Assembly (NCBI RefSeq): GCF_905171765.1
Contig: NC_053393.1
Span: 186,275,921 to 186,339,920 of the forward strand
Length of the DNA: 64,000 nucleotides
Origin: Bufo bufo
Taxonomy: Eukaryota > Chordata > Amphibia > Anura > Bufonidae
Direction: 5' to 3'
Part shown: positions 55,420 to 64,000 of the stretch, piece after piece
Layout of the letters: each line of letters begins with the position of its first letter
Position numbering within the stretch: the first letter of the stretch is position 1
The notes under the pieces: generated by a model
Database searches by the model: none
What the model saw: the letters and a program-made list of their open reading frames with translations, nothing else
Told to the model about the DNA's origin: nothing
Position numbers and translations under genes: made by a program

Positions 55420-56010
55420 TAATAAAAAGATGTAGGCTACAGCAGCATCTCCATCAACTTCTTTATTCAGATTTCCAAGGTGCGGTACAAAATTGCAACA
55501 TTTCGGGTAGATATAGCCTTTGTCAAGCATAAAACATATAGCACATGTATATAGTGAAAGACATTTACTCCCACAGGGTTATCCATCCAATCAGCAAGCA
55601 AGAATGATGCAACAACTTACAACATGGCCAATCAAAAGAGACTCGCAATGAAACACCTGTTTGTGTAAATGCGCCCCTCCAGCTCACCTGTGCGGGCCTT
55701 CCATAATCGCGGCTGCATGTGCCTCGGCATGCCCATCCAGTGAGTGCGCATGCCCATAAGCGTCATAGGGAAACGACAGACCAAATCTCGCCAGCGTCCC
55801 CTCGGTCCTACCTTCAGCGTGGGAGTAACCATGGAGATAAGGCAGCGGCGCCATCAACCAATGGGAGGTGTCAGCGTCGACGTGCACGTCACGTGACCGA
55901 TAATCACGATCACATGACCGCTGTATGTGATTACATGGTTATCCATCAGGCTGAGTTATAATCGCATATTGTCATTGTCTAGGACAGACGCATCCACGAC
56001 AGCGGGCAGA
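55420..56010 (-). repeat. Penelope-like terminal arm, left (3')
   Basis: About 590 bp, downstream of the GIY-YIG stop codon on the coding strand. Pairs with 58090-58714. Contains CCATCCAATCAGCAAGCAAG, GGCCAATCAAAAGAGACTCG and the hammerhead-like motif at 55486-55526. The mirrored 66-80-codon frames here and in the right arm have no independent support. Confidence 0.85.
55486..55526 (-). ncRNA. Degenerate hammerhead-ribozyme-like motif, left arm
   Basis: On the minus strand: TTGACAA, a stem-loop GGCTATATCTACCC, then GAAAT and a terminal GTA. It matches the hammerhead order CTGANGA, stem II, GAAA, short stem III, GUH that Penelope-like elements are known to carry. The core has T for C3 and A for G8. 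The second half of stem II (ACCC) has a mismatch, and C after GAAA is T. Probably inactive. Confidence 0.5.
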
Positions 56011-56217
56011 TGGAACCATGGTCCACTGTCAGGGAAAGGGCAATGCAGTATTGTGGGGTATGAAAATATTCAACTCCTGAATCCCATATTAAAAATAACA
56101 CAAACAGAAATTGCTAAGCAGCCATTGTACAAAAGTGCATCATTCTGTGTTGTGATAAACCCAGGGATACATACATAAATTAAAAAACACACATTAGAAC
56201 TCGTACCGGATGGGTAC

Positions 56218-58086
56218 CTAACTGATCCCAGCCACATTGAACTCCAAATTGAGTCCATGTGGTTGCAGAGACCTTAGGGTGTATATCCATTTAAGTTCTT
56301 TCTTCCTAAGAAGAGCATCTCTGTCTCCACCCCTACGTAAAACACCCACACTGTCTATCACCCTAAAGCGCAATTGGTTGACAGAGTGTCCTGCATCCAC
56401 GAAGTGTTTGGCAACTGGTTTGTCTAAGTTGGCTTTGCGTATTGTACTTTTATGTTTATTGATCCTCTCACGAATCTCCATTGTAGTTTCACCCACATAG
56501 ATGAGACTACAAGGACACTGTATTACGTATACAACATCTCGGGATCTGCATTAATCTTGTATTTCTTGCCACTGTAGGGGTGAAAAAAATGATCACCTTT
56601 TAGAATATTGCTACAGTTGCAACAAGACAAGCAAGGAAAGGTTCCATTTTGCGTGGGGCCAAAAGTTTCTGCGTACCAATACCCGAGCTTCCAACGTCAG
56701 TTTTTACCAGCCTGTCACGCAAATTAGAGTTCCTCTTGTATGCCATTAAAGGAGGGGCACTGAATTCCTCAATGTCGGGCAAACCTAGTTGCAATATGTG
56801 CCACTCTTTTCTAAGAATGTGGGCAATATCTCCACTGTCCCGACCATATATAGACACAACAGGTACTCTATTCGTGACCTTGGTTCTTGATGATTTGCGG
56901 AGGGCAGAGTCCCTGTCAATCAATGTGACCTTGTTTCTAGTCCTATCAAGGAGCTTCCTGGGATAACCTCGTTCCGTGAACCTGTCACACATGGCATCCA
57001 CCCTTTGTATGAAGTTAACCTCATCGGATACAATACGCCTGACCCTGAGTAATTGACTCCAAGGCAAGGAATCCAACATCCGACATGGATGGTAACTGTC
57101 ATGTGTGAGTAGGGTGTTCCTGTCTGTTGACTTCTGATGAAGGTCTGTTTTAATTTCACCCCCCACAACATAGACTCGCACATCTAAAAAGTTCACTATC
57201 CGAGGATGTAACCGTAAAGTGTAACCCAGTTACACCCAAATTCAGGTGTAGATGGAACTCCTCTAGCTCAATAGTAGTACCAGTCCAGATCATAAAAATG
57301 TCGTCGATGTAGCGCCACCAACATCGGACCCTCCCAAAAAATTGGGATTGGTATACCAATTTGTCCTCCACCTCGGCCATGAAGATATTAGCATAGGTGG
57401 GGGCCACAGTGGACCCCATGGCCATGCCCCACCTCTGCTGATAGAAGGTGTCACCGAAAAGGAAATAGTTCCTCCTCAGGACAACCTCCAAGAGGCAGAG
57501 GACAAATCGGCAGAACCCCCAGGGAGAGTCCCATGTCGGCAAGGGCCACATCGACGACATTCAGACCATATGTTTGGTCTATGGATGTGTACAAAGAAAC
57601 AACGTCAAAACTGACTAACAAAAAACGAGCTGGAAGCTGCAACTCACTTAGTTTAGACAGGAAATGTTCAGTGTCCTTGACATAGAACGGGGCAGAGGTC
57701 GCACGGATCTGCAGAAGCCTGTCGAGAAATGTCGAAATGGGATTAAAGACCGAATTTCTGCCCGATACAATCGGTCGGCCTGGTGGGTGATCCAACCTTT
57801 TATGAATTTTCGGGAGTATGTATAGCATAGGAGTGACAGGGTGGCTCACTTTCAGATATTTACACAGCCCATCATCAATGATGGCATTTTGTACCGCCTC
57901 CTCCAGTATCACTCCTATGTCACGCATGATCTCCCATTTAGGGTCTCCAGGCAATTGTTCGTATACCTCTACATCCTGTAACTGTCTATTAATCTCATCA
58001 ACATACATTGCAGTATCCATAACGACCACCGCCCCGCCCTTGTCAGCAGGTTTAATGGTGATGCGATCATCATTTTCCAGCGACAA
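56218..58086 (-). pseudogene. Penelope-like ORF: reverse transcriptase plus GIY-YIG endonuclease, frameshifted
   Basis: Order on the minus strand: 58086-57451 (ITIKPADKGGAVVVMD, MLYILPKIHKRLDHPPGRPI, RT motif A in LLVSFDVVSLYTSI); 57560-57156 (GDTFYQQRWGMAMGSTVAP, catalytic YIDDIFMIW); 57196-56600 (NFLDVRVYV, LLTHDSYHPCRMLDSLPW, connector and thumb); 56496-56218 (GIY-YIG: VIQCPCSLIYVGETT just upstream in another frame, RERINKHKSTIRKANLD, RRGGDRDALLRKKELKWIYT, SLQPHGLN). Frame shifts fall near 57545, 57185 and 56600-56510. The N-terminal ~200 residues expected before the KPADKGG block are missing. The catalytic Asp pair YIDD is retained, but the breaks preclude a full-length protein. Confidence 0.92.
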
Positions 58087-58089
58087 GAT

Positions 58090-58714
58090 GGCCCGCTGTC
58101 CCCCTTACGTGGATGCGCCTGTCCTAGACAATGACAATATGCGATTATAACTCAGCCTGATGGATAACCATGTAAACACATACAGCGGTCATGTGATCGT
58201 GATTATCGGTCACGTTAAGTGCACATCGACGATGACGTCGTCTGTGCTGACGCCTCCCATTGGATGATGGCGCCACTGCCTTATCTCCATGGTTACTCCC
58301 ACGCTGAAGGTAGGACCGAGGGGACGCTGGCGAGATTTGGTCTGTCGCTTCCCTATGACGCTTATGGACATGCGCACTTACTGGATGGGCATGCCGAGGC
58401 ACATGCAGCCGCTATTATGGAAGGCCCGCACAGGTGAGCTGGAGGGGTGCATTTACACAAACAGGTGCTTCATTGCGAGTCTCTTTTGATTGGCCATGTT
58501 GTAGGTTGTTGCATCATTCTTGCTTGCTGATTGGATGGATAACCCTGTGGGAGTAAATGTCTTTCACTATATATATATGTTGGTATTATCACAACTTTTT
58601 TATGCTTGACAAAGGCTATATCTAGCCGAAACGTTGCAATTTTGTACCGCACCTTGGAAATCTGAATAAAGAAGTTGATGGAGATGCTGCTGTAGCATAC
58701 ATCTTTTTATTATA
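58090..58714 (+). repeat. Penelope-like terminal arm, right (5', inverted)
   Basis: Reverse complement of the left arm, starting near GTGGATGCGCCTGTCCTAGA and ending CTTTTTATTATA. It carries its own hammerhead-like motif on the plus strand and a run TATATATATA near 58570. Relative to the coding strand this arm is inverted. Confidence 0.85.
58606..58646 (+). ncRNA. Hammerhead-ribozyme-like motif, right arm
   Basis: Plus strand: TTGACAA, perfect five-bp stem II GGCTA-TATC-TAGCC, GAAAC, a loop, then GTA as the putative cleavage triplet. The A-U and C-G pairs around GAAAC..GTA make a minimal stem III, as reported for Penelope-type hammerheads. The core positions usually C3 and G8 are T and A, a change that would keep the 3-8 base pair. 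Stem I is not evident. Better preserved than the left-arm copy. Confidence 0.6.
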
Positions 58715-59427
58715 TTAAAGGGAGTCTGTCACCAACCTGACCGGTTTTAAACCAATCACATAGTTCAGTGGGACACAAAGACATGACACAGATGTTACCT
58801 TTGTTTTGTTTTTCAGATCATCCAAATCGCCCAAAAAGTCGTTTTAATGATATGCTAATGAGCCGTCGCAAGTGCCCAGGGGTGGAGAGCTTGCTGAAAG
58901 TGCCCCAGTTCCCCCGCCTCACTCGCGCCTAACTCCGCCCCTCAGTAAGCTTCGGTAAGCCCTGTGGCTCTGTGACATCATATTTCCCTATAGGCCATTC
59001 GTGCATCGCAGAGGCACAGAGATATGCAGAGCGCATGCGCCGATTTTACGCCAGTAACTGGCACATGTGCACTGCATATTTCTGTGCCTCTTCCCACTGT
59101 GGGCAGAACACTGCACATGCCCGGGCCAGGCAGCGATGCGCGAATGGCCTATAGGGATATGTGATGTCACAGAGCCACAGGGCTGGCAGGAGTTTACTGC
59201 GGGGCCGAGTTAGGCGCGAGTGAGGCAGGGGAACTTGGGCACTTTCAGCAATCTCTCCACCCCTGGGCACTTGCGACGGCTCATTAGCATATTATATAAA
59301 CAACATTTTGGGCGATTTGGATGATCTTAAAAACGAAACAAAGGTAACATCTGTGTCATGTCTTTGTGTCCCACTGAACTATGTGATCGGTTTAAAAGCG
59401 GTCAGGTTGGTCACAGACTCCCTTTAA
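58715..59427. mobile_element. Foldback T2/Kolobok-like MITE (713 bp)
   Basis: TTAAAGGGAGTCTGTCACCA at the left and complement ending CCCTTTAA at the right, TTAA at 58715-58718 and 59424-59427. The arms carry CCAATCACATAGTTCAGTGG, AAGACATGACACAGATGTTA and GCATATCATTAAAACGA-like text, and meet near 59070. It is adjacent to the Penelope-like right arm. Unlike the 54587 MITE, the arms differ by several small changes. Confidence 0.82.
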
Positions 59428-60119
59428 AGCCTTTCTACCATTTTGTTACTGTAGAGTCTGTGTAACTCCTGTACATAGTTGGAATGATGTTGCTTCTGAC
59501 ATAGATATGAAAGAAACTTTTATATTGCCCAGTGTTATAAATTCCAACAAGAAAGCGGAGAGGTTGTGCACAGCATATTATAGTGCCAAGGGGGAGGAGA
59601 ACACATAGCAGTATCTCCAGGGTGTAGGAGAAGAATGAAATAAGCTGTGTACCAGTGTAGAGAGAGAGACTATATGAGCTTTTCCAGACTTACAATTTTG
59701 TAACATATGCCTTATACTGGGGCAGGTGATATAAAACTAAATAAAAGGTCAACATTTCTTTTATGGCAAAACATCACTTCTATGGAAAAATGTGTTCTAA
59801 AGACTTCATATAAGTGAACCACTTATGCATTTTATTTATAGATAATTGTTTTAATTGTAAAAAGAACTTTAAAAAAATGTATTTATACATATATCCCCTG
59901 TGATGTCACAGCCCTATAAAACCCTCATCCCGCCCGGTCTCCGCCATTGTCCTGTGAGCTGAGCATAGGTAGAGACGTGGCAAGTGCTCATGTACTAGGG
60001 ACAGTGTTAAAAAGGATTAAAAGAATATTTCAATACCAATAAGATGGAATCCTTTATTATAACCAGTGCCCAGGCTGCCAACCAATACCATCCAGTCTGC
60101 ACCCCTTAGGGGGGCCAGG
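59428..60119. other. Unassigned DNA
   Basis: No gene or terminal repeat recognised. Contains TGATGTCACAGCCCTATAAA near 59902, a TATAAA-like word next to a CRE-like TGATGTCA, but no transcript evidence. Confidence 0.35.
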
Positions 60120-60121
60120 TT

Positions 60122-60200
60122 ACATAGTAACATAGTTGTTAAGGTTGGAAAAAGACAAAAGTCCATCAAGTCCAACCTGTAATCCTGCTATATCGATCCA
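60122..60200 (+). repeat. Interspersed repeat of the ACATAGTAACATAG type
   Basis: ACATAGTAACATAGTTGTTA, AGGTTGGAAAAAGACAAAAG and TCCATCAAGTCCAACCTGTA form a short repeat that I know to be abundant in frog and some fish genomes. I do not assign it to a named family. It lies about 150 bp upstream of the candidate exon. Confidence 0.55.
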
Positions 60201-60345
60201 TGGAACAAGTCCCTGAATCAATGTCCATCTTCCTTTTAAAACATGGGTTGGGCTAAAGGGAGAAGGTGTGTAGAACAAGATTTCTATACATTGCCATAAG
60301 CCTTAATGATGACCATCCTCATCTTTTGCTGGCTTTACTTCTTAG

Positions 60346-60562
60346 AATAGGCAGCAAGATGCTAAGAAAGGAGGGCGGGATGTTCCTAATGACATATTCT
60401 TATCGATATTAGATGATGTGGAAAAGGAGGAAAAGCAGATGGCAGAAGAAGGGCTCCCATCTGTTAGTCAGGAAAGCGCAGGGGTTGGAGAAGTGGGTAT
60501 GCCAGAATATTCTGCCCACCTAACCAGTCAAACCCCATATCAGCAACAGCCCCTGTTTAAAA
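60346..60562 (+). CDS. Candidate internal exon of an unidentified host gene
   Basis: Open across 217 bp between a pyrimidine-rich acceptor ending TTTACTTCTTAG (60345) and a donor AAAA|GTATGTCC (60563). The encoded 72 residues are hydrophilic and non-repetitive: QQDAKKGGRDVPNDIFLSIL, then DDVEKEEKQMAEEGLPS, a Ser/Glu/Gly region, and SQTPYQQQPLFK. Codon use looks ordinary and no transposon motif is present. It is unlike the repeat-derived frames elsewhere. I do not recognise the protein. It could be a real exon of a nuclear or regulatory protein, or a chance open stretch. An alternative acceptor at 60350 would shorten it by 5 bp. Confidence 0.35.
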
Positions 60563-62303
60563 GTATGTCCATTAACAATGAAGACCAACTAAACATTGCT
60601 GTCATCATTATTAAAGGAACAGCAGCTGCGGGCTAATTGGCCATACGGTTCTTCACTGCAGCATGGCCACAACCAAACCACAGCATGACCGCTCCATGTG
60701 GCCATAGCCTAAGCCAGAGGGGCCTGGGTATACCTGATTTATAGCGATTTGTGACAAATTAATTCAGAAGGAATCAAATTTATTGAGGAACTTCGGCAAA
60801 GCTGCCGAATCAAATACATGTTAATAAAAAATAATAAATGAATAAAACAACAATGATTTGTATTTCGTGTTGTATGATGTTTGAGAATGAATTTATTGCA
60901 TCTTAATTTTCTAGTGATCAAGCATTTGCTGTATTTTGTGCTGAACAATATTTATTTATTGAAATCCATTCATTACCTACAGTATGTTTTACATAGGCTT
61001 TGTCATTTTGATTACCTTTTCCTACAAAGCAGTTAATAAATATTTTAGAAGAAATAGAGCTGAAGCTGTTGTGAGTAACTTGTTAAGTATTCATGTATGC
61101 TTTGTAAAGTGCAATAATCAATTTTTATTTGCTTCACATCTAGTAGAAGCACAGGGAAGCTTATATTGTTATAAAGGAAACTCAGAGTGTCTAACATGAC
61201 AGCACAAGACATATTACGGTTCAGCAGAGCATCAACTGGTAAACGCTGTTATTCTGTGAATTATAACTTGGGGAATTCAGCTATATGTGGAAAGACATTT
61301 CTTCTCAAGTTCACTTCAATTTGTTGACTGTTAGCTTCAGTAAAGTGATTCTCAGATACAAAATCCTGTGTGAAAATAGGAAGGAGAAGTAAAAATAACT
61401 TTAGATAGAAAAGTTGATTATTTGCAAAGATCCCACTGACAATGTAATAATGCCAATAGCTACAGATGATATCAAAGGCACAATGATGGAAAATAGATTG
61501 TTTGTTATTGTTATAGTTCTGATGGAGTCTTCTGTAGGAATTAAACTACAAAGTAGATGCAGTACCTAAAAAATTTAAATTCCATAGTCTTTGCTAGGCT
61601 ATGCCATCTATGTCAGATAGGTGTGGGTCCCACTTCTGGGACCCGCTCCTATCTAGAGAACAGGGACTACGAAATGAAGGAAGGTACACTGCATTTGAGG
61701 TGTGCTCTCCATTCAGTGCTATGGGAGCATATTTGGCTATTTTCATAAGCTCCATAACAGTAAATGGAGAGTGCACCAGTCAAGTGCAGCCAACTCTTCA
61801 TTCACCACCAAGGGGCTGCTGGAAATAGCTGAGACATCACTCTGCTATTATCAGAACTCCCATAGAGCAGTGACCAGAAGATTGCTGTGCATGGTTCATC
61901 TTTGTTCAGCATTCTGGAGAAAGGAGAAGGTTCCAGATATGGGACCTATACCTAAATTACTCTGATGGGACATCCTAGCGATATGCCATTAATGCCCCAG
62001 ATAGTAATACTCCTTTGAGGAGCACCTATCTGCTGATTACAATTCTACATTGTTTTGTGAAAATTGGTTGCAGTGTTCCCGAGAAAAAAAAACTTTTTAT
62101 TGTTTATGCAAATGAGGGCTTTAGTACACAGAGTCATGTGGACAGCACTGCAAAATGGAGGAACTGAGGTGCACTGAGGAGCTAAGGCTCAATCCTTGGT
62201 GCACTGAAACCCTTATCTGCATACAGAATAAAAGCCCTTTTTCTCTGGAACACCACAACCTATATTCACAAAATAGGTATTTTTTTAATAAGCACAGTCA
62301 ACC
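60563..62303. other. Unassigned DNA, possible intron
   Basis: No supported gene. GTGTGGGTCCCACTTCTGGG and CGATATGCCATTAATGCC (about 61620-61990) resemble an eroded MITE pair with GATAGG/CCTATC words. The plus frames of 60-87 codons here have no recognisable motif. Confidence 0.35.
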
Positions 62304-62897
62304 TGTCACGCTCATGTGTGGGAGGAAAACACCACACCGAGCATAGAAGGGAAAGGGGATACAGGAATAAGGCCTGGAAACTAGGGAAGGAAGATGGACA
62401 CCTCCTAGAGAAAACCCTAACTCCAGTCCTGACAGACTACCAGTATGAACAGGCCCCAAAGGTAGGAAAGTTCATACACCGGATACCTAGAATCCTATCT
62501 CACCCTATAGGACCCTGGAACTATTGTCAGGACTGAGTCTACCTGTTCCTCCAAAGGGAAGGATGAACAGGAGTCTCCCTCAGGCCTATTTACAAACAGG
62601 GAAATGCAACACACACACATATATGTAAGCAAAATACAGAGAACCAAACACAAGCTAACCACAAGTCCAACAGAAGCTATAAACTGCATAGCATAGTGGG
62701 AGAAACAACAATAAATAGAGAAGGTTAAATAACCACAATAACCACACCTGAGGAAAGAAGGTGTGGCATGCATCAGAAACACAGAAGTCATTTGACCAAA
62801 AAGGAAAACATGTCAGATCAAATCACGTGTTGCCAGTCTCACAGATCTCCTGCCACCTGTGGCGAGAACGTCCATATGTCTCGGTACGTCCGTGACA
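62304..62897 (-). mobile_element. Solo LTR (594 bp)
   Basis: Starts TGTCACGCTCATG and ends GTCCGTGACA, giving TG..CA ends, with a perfect 5-bp duplication CAACC (62299-62303 and 62898-62902). On the minus strand it begins TGTCACGGACGTACC, the usual orientation of Gypsy-type LTRs as I recall them, hence the strand call. No internal retroviral-type genes nearby. A different LTR family from 43343-46627, judging by the interior. Confidence 0.82.
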
Positions 62898-62959
62898 CAA
62901 CCATATCAGGTAGTATGTCTGGCATAATAGAGTTCATCCTGCTGGCAGGTGATCTTTTA

Positions 62960-64000
62960 TAAGGAACTGCAATAATCACATTGCCACCCAGATCAAATAC
63001 TTCTTTGAAGAAAACATTAACGAGGAAATCAGTTTGCCAATACAGTGGGAGGCTCATAAGACAGTAGTTCGGGGGCATCTTATGAAACTAGGTTATAGAA
63101 AGAAAAAGGACAAAAAATAGCTGATGTGACTGCAAAAATACAAACACTGGAAAGGGTACACCAACTTTCCTGTTCCAGGGACGTAGAAAAGGAATTACTG
63201 CTGCTTAGATTAGAGCTTAAAGAACTTCTGGGTAAGGAGTCTGAGAGATACCTCTTTTATCATAAATTCAGACATTTCATAAACACCAACAAATGTGGTA
63301 GAGATCTAGCAAAAGTGACACAAAAACAAAGATGTAAAACAATTGTCCATAAAATTAAAAGCAATAGAGGAGACTCAGAACAATTGCCAGAGAAAATTGC
63401 TAACACATTCCGCAGTTACTATGAAAAATTATATAATCTAGAAAAGGTAGATCCAGGCAAAAACCCTTCTGATCAAGAAATCAGTAATTATCTAGATAAA
63501 ATTGAGCTTCCTAGCCTAAATAACACGCAAAAGGAGCTACTGTCTGCCCCAATAACGCAGAAAGAGATTGAGGAGGTACTGAACTCAGACCGGAGACATT
63601 GTCAGTAATCTCCGAAGAAGAAAAAGACCCCACATTATGCCCAAATTACCATCCGATCTCCCTTATAAATAACGACCTCAAAATTTATGCTAAAACACTG
63701 GCCAATAGACTGCACATAGTACTCCCAGAAATTATCAATCCAGAGCAGGTGGGATTCACTCCTGGCAGGGAGGCCAAAGACAACATAATGAAAACTTTGT
63801 TTGCTATTGAATACAGCAAAAACATCAAATACCAACAGCATTGATTTCTACTAATGCTGAAAAGGCGATTGACCGCCTCAACTGGAAATTTCTTATGGCC
63901 TCTCTAGACAGGTTTGGTCTTCCTGCTCCCTTTATACAAAAAATTTAAGCACTTTACACCAACCCCTCTGCATCTGTATTAATAAACCGACTCATCTTCA
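62960..64000 (+). pseudogene. L1-type LINE ORF2, partial, runs off the window
   Basis: Plus strand: KYFFEENINEEISLPIQWEA with HKTVVRGHLMKLGYRKKK, then after a frame change AKIQTLERVHQLSCSRD (63126-63608) through KIANTFRSYYEKLYNLEKV and PITQKEIEEVLNSD, then DPTLCPNYHPISLINNDLK, AKTLANRLHIVLPEIINPEQ and VGFTPGREAKDN (63599-63844). Next, in another frame, comes RT motif A as LLISTNAEKAIDRLNWKFL. This is the linker and first half of an L1 reverse transcriptase. About 60 residues are missing between EEVLNSD and EEKDPTLC, several frames are broken, and the first catalytic aspartate of motif A reads Asn. The element must extend past base 64000. Confidence 0.85.

Larger units (their letters stand above)
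55420..58714 (-). mobile_element. Penelope-like retroelement with inverted terminal arms
   Basis: A minus-strand coding region (58086-56218) with Penelope-type reverse transcriptase followed by a GIY-YIG endonuclease lies between two ~600-bp arms (55420-56010 and 58090-58714) that are reverse complements of each other. The arms start AATAAAAAGATGTA and include GCTACAGCAGCATCTCCATC. Penelope-like elements are known for LTR-like ends in direct or inverted order. The 5' (right) arm begins where the ORF loses its N-terminus, so the copy is 5'-truncated and capped by an inverted end. No clear target duplication was seen. The right arm touches the next MITE at 58715. Confidence 0.88.

Noticed and set aside
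55684..55961. Frames of 66-80 codons in the Penelope arms, repeated at 58145-58489
   Set aside because: They occur because the arms are inverted copies. They overlap the presumed noncoding termini and lack any domain.

Overview
The window looks like an intergenic or intronic stretch of a large, repeat-rich vertebrate genome, most likely an anuran amphibian. That assignment is an inference. It rests on the mixture of T2/Kolobok-like TTAA MITEs, PIF/Harbinger MITEs with TWA target duplications, hAT, piggyBac and Tc1 DNA transposons, a Penelope-like element with a GIY-YIG domain, L1-type LINE pieces and Gypsy-like solo LTRs. No bacterial-style operon, tRNA gene, CRISPR array or complete host gene was recognised. 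One short possible host exon is proposed near 60.4 kb. Nearly all of the DNA can be assigned to mobile elements, many nested inside each other with target duplications still readable.

Layout. 1-8.1 kb: a direct repeat, then a TTAA-ended nonautonomous element built of ~340-bp repeats. It is split by a complete 4.84-kb hAT (1142-5981, TSD GTAGGGGC) and by an inverted-repeat element that itself holds a Harbinger MITE. The hAT carries an antisense 18S rRNA fragment (5300-5506). 8.2-9.6 kb: an L1 ORF2 relic with MITE insertions. 9.6-17.2 kb: a 7.6-kb piggyBac element with an uninterrupted 650-aa transposase (14296-16248, minus) and a 3.2-kb array of alternating inverted units. 17.2-24 kb: a minus-strand L1 fragment, a second 340-bp-repeat element, a large foldback MITE and a decayed Tc1 element. 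24-30.6 kb: a 2.26-kb foldback Harbinger-type element nested in a T2-like MITE, then the third 340-bp-repeat element. 30.6-37.4 kb: nested MITEs, including three Harbinger MITEs abutting end to end inside a minisatellite. 37.4-41.6 kb: a second hAT family. 43-50.7 kb: a minus-strand relative of the first hAT, split by a solo LTR that is itself split by a second 2.18-kb foldback element. 51.3-53.3 kb: a two-exon Harbinger transposase gene next to a terminus of the local MITE type. 54.6-59.4 kb: a Penelope-like element with inverted terminal arms and hammerhead-like motifs, between two T2-like foldbacks. 59.4-64 kb: mostly unassigned DNA, a candidate exon, a solo LTR and an L1 ORF2 fragment running off the end.

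The DNA-transposon genes plausibly supplied transposase for the nonautonomous elements around them: piggyBac for TTAA-ended elements, Harbinger for TAA/TTA MITEs, hAT for the 8-bp-TSD MITEs. Only the piggyBac gene is an uninterrupted full-length frame. The hAT, Tc1, Penelope and L1 genes carry stops, frameshifts or deletions, and the Harbinger gene has at least one apparent frameshift in exon 1.
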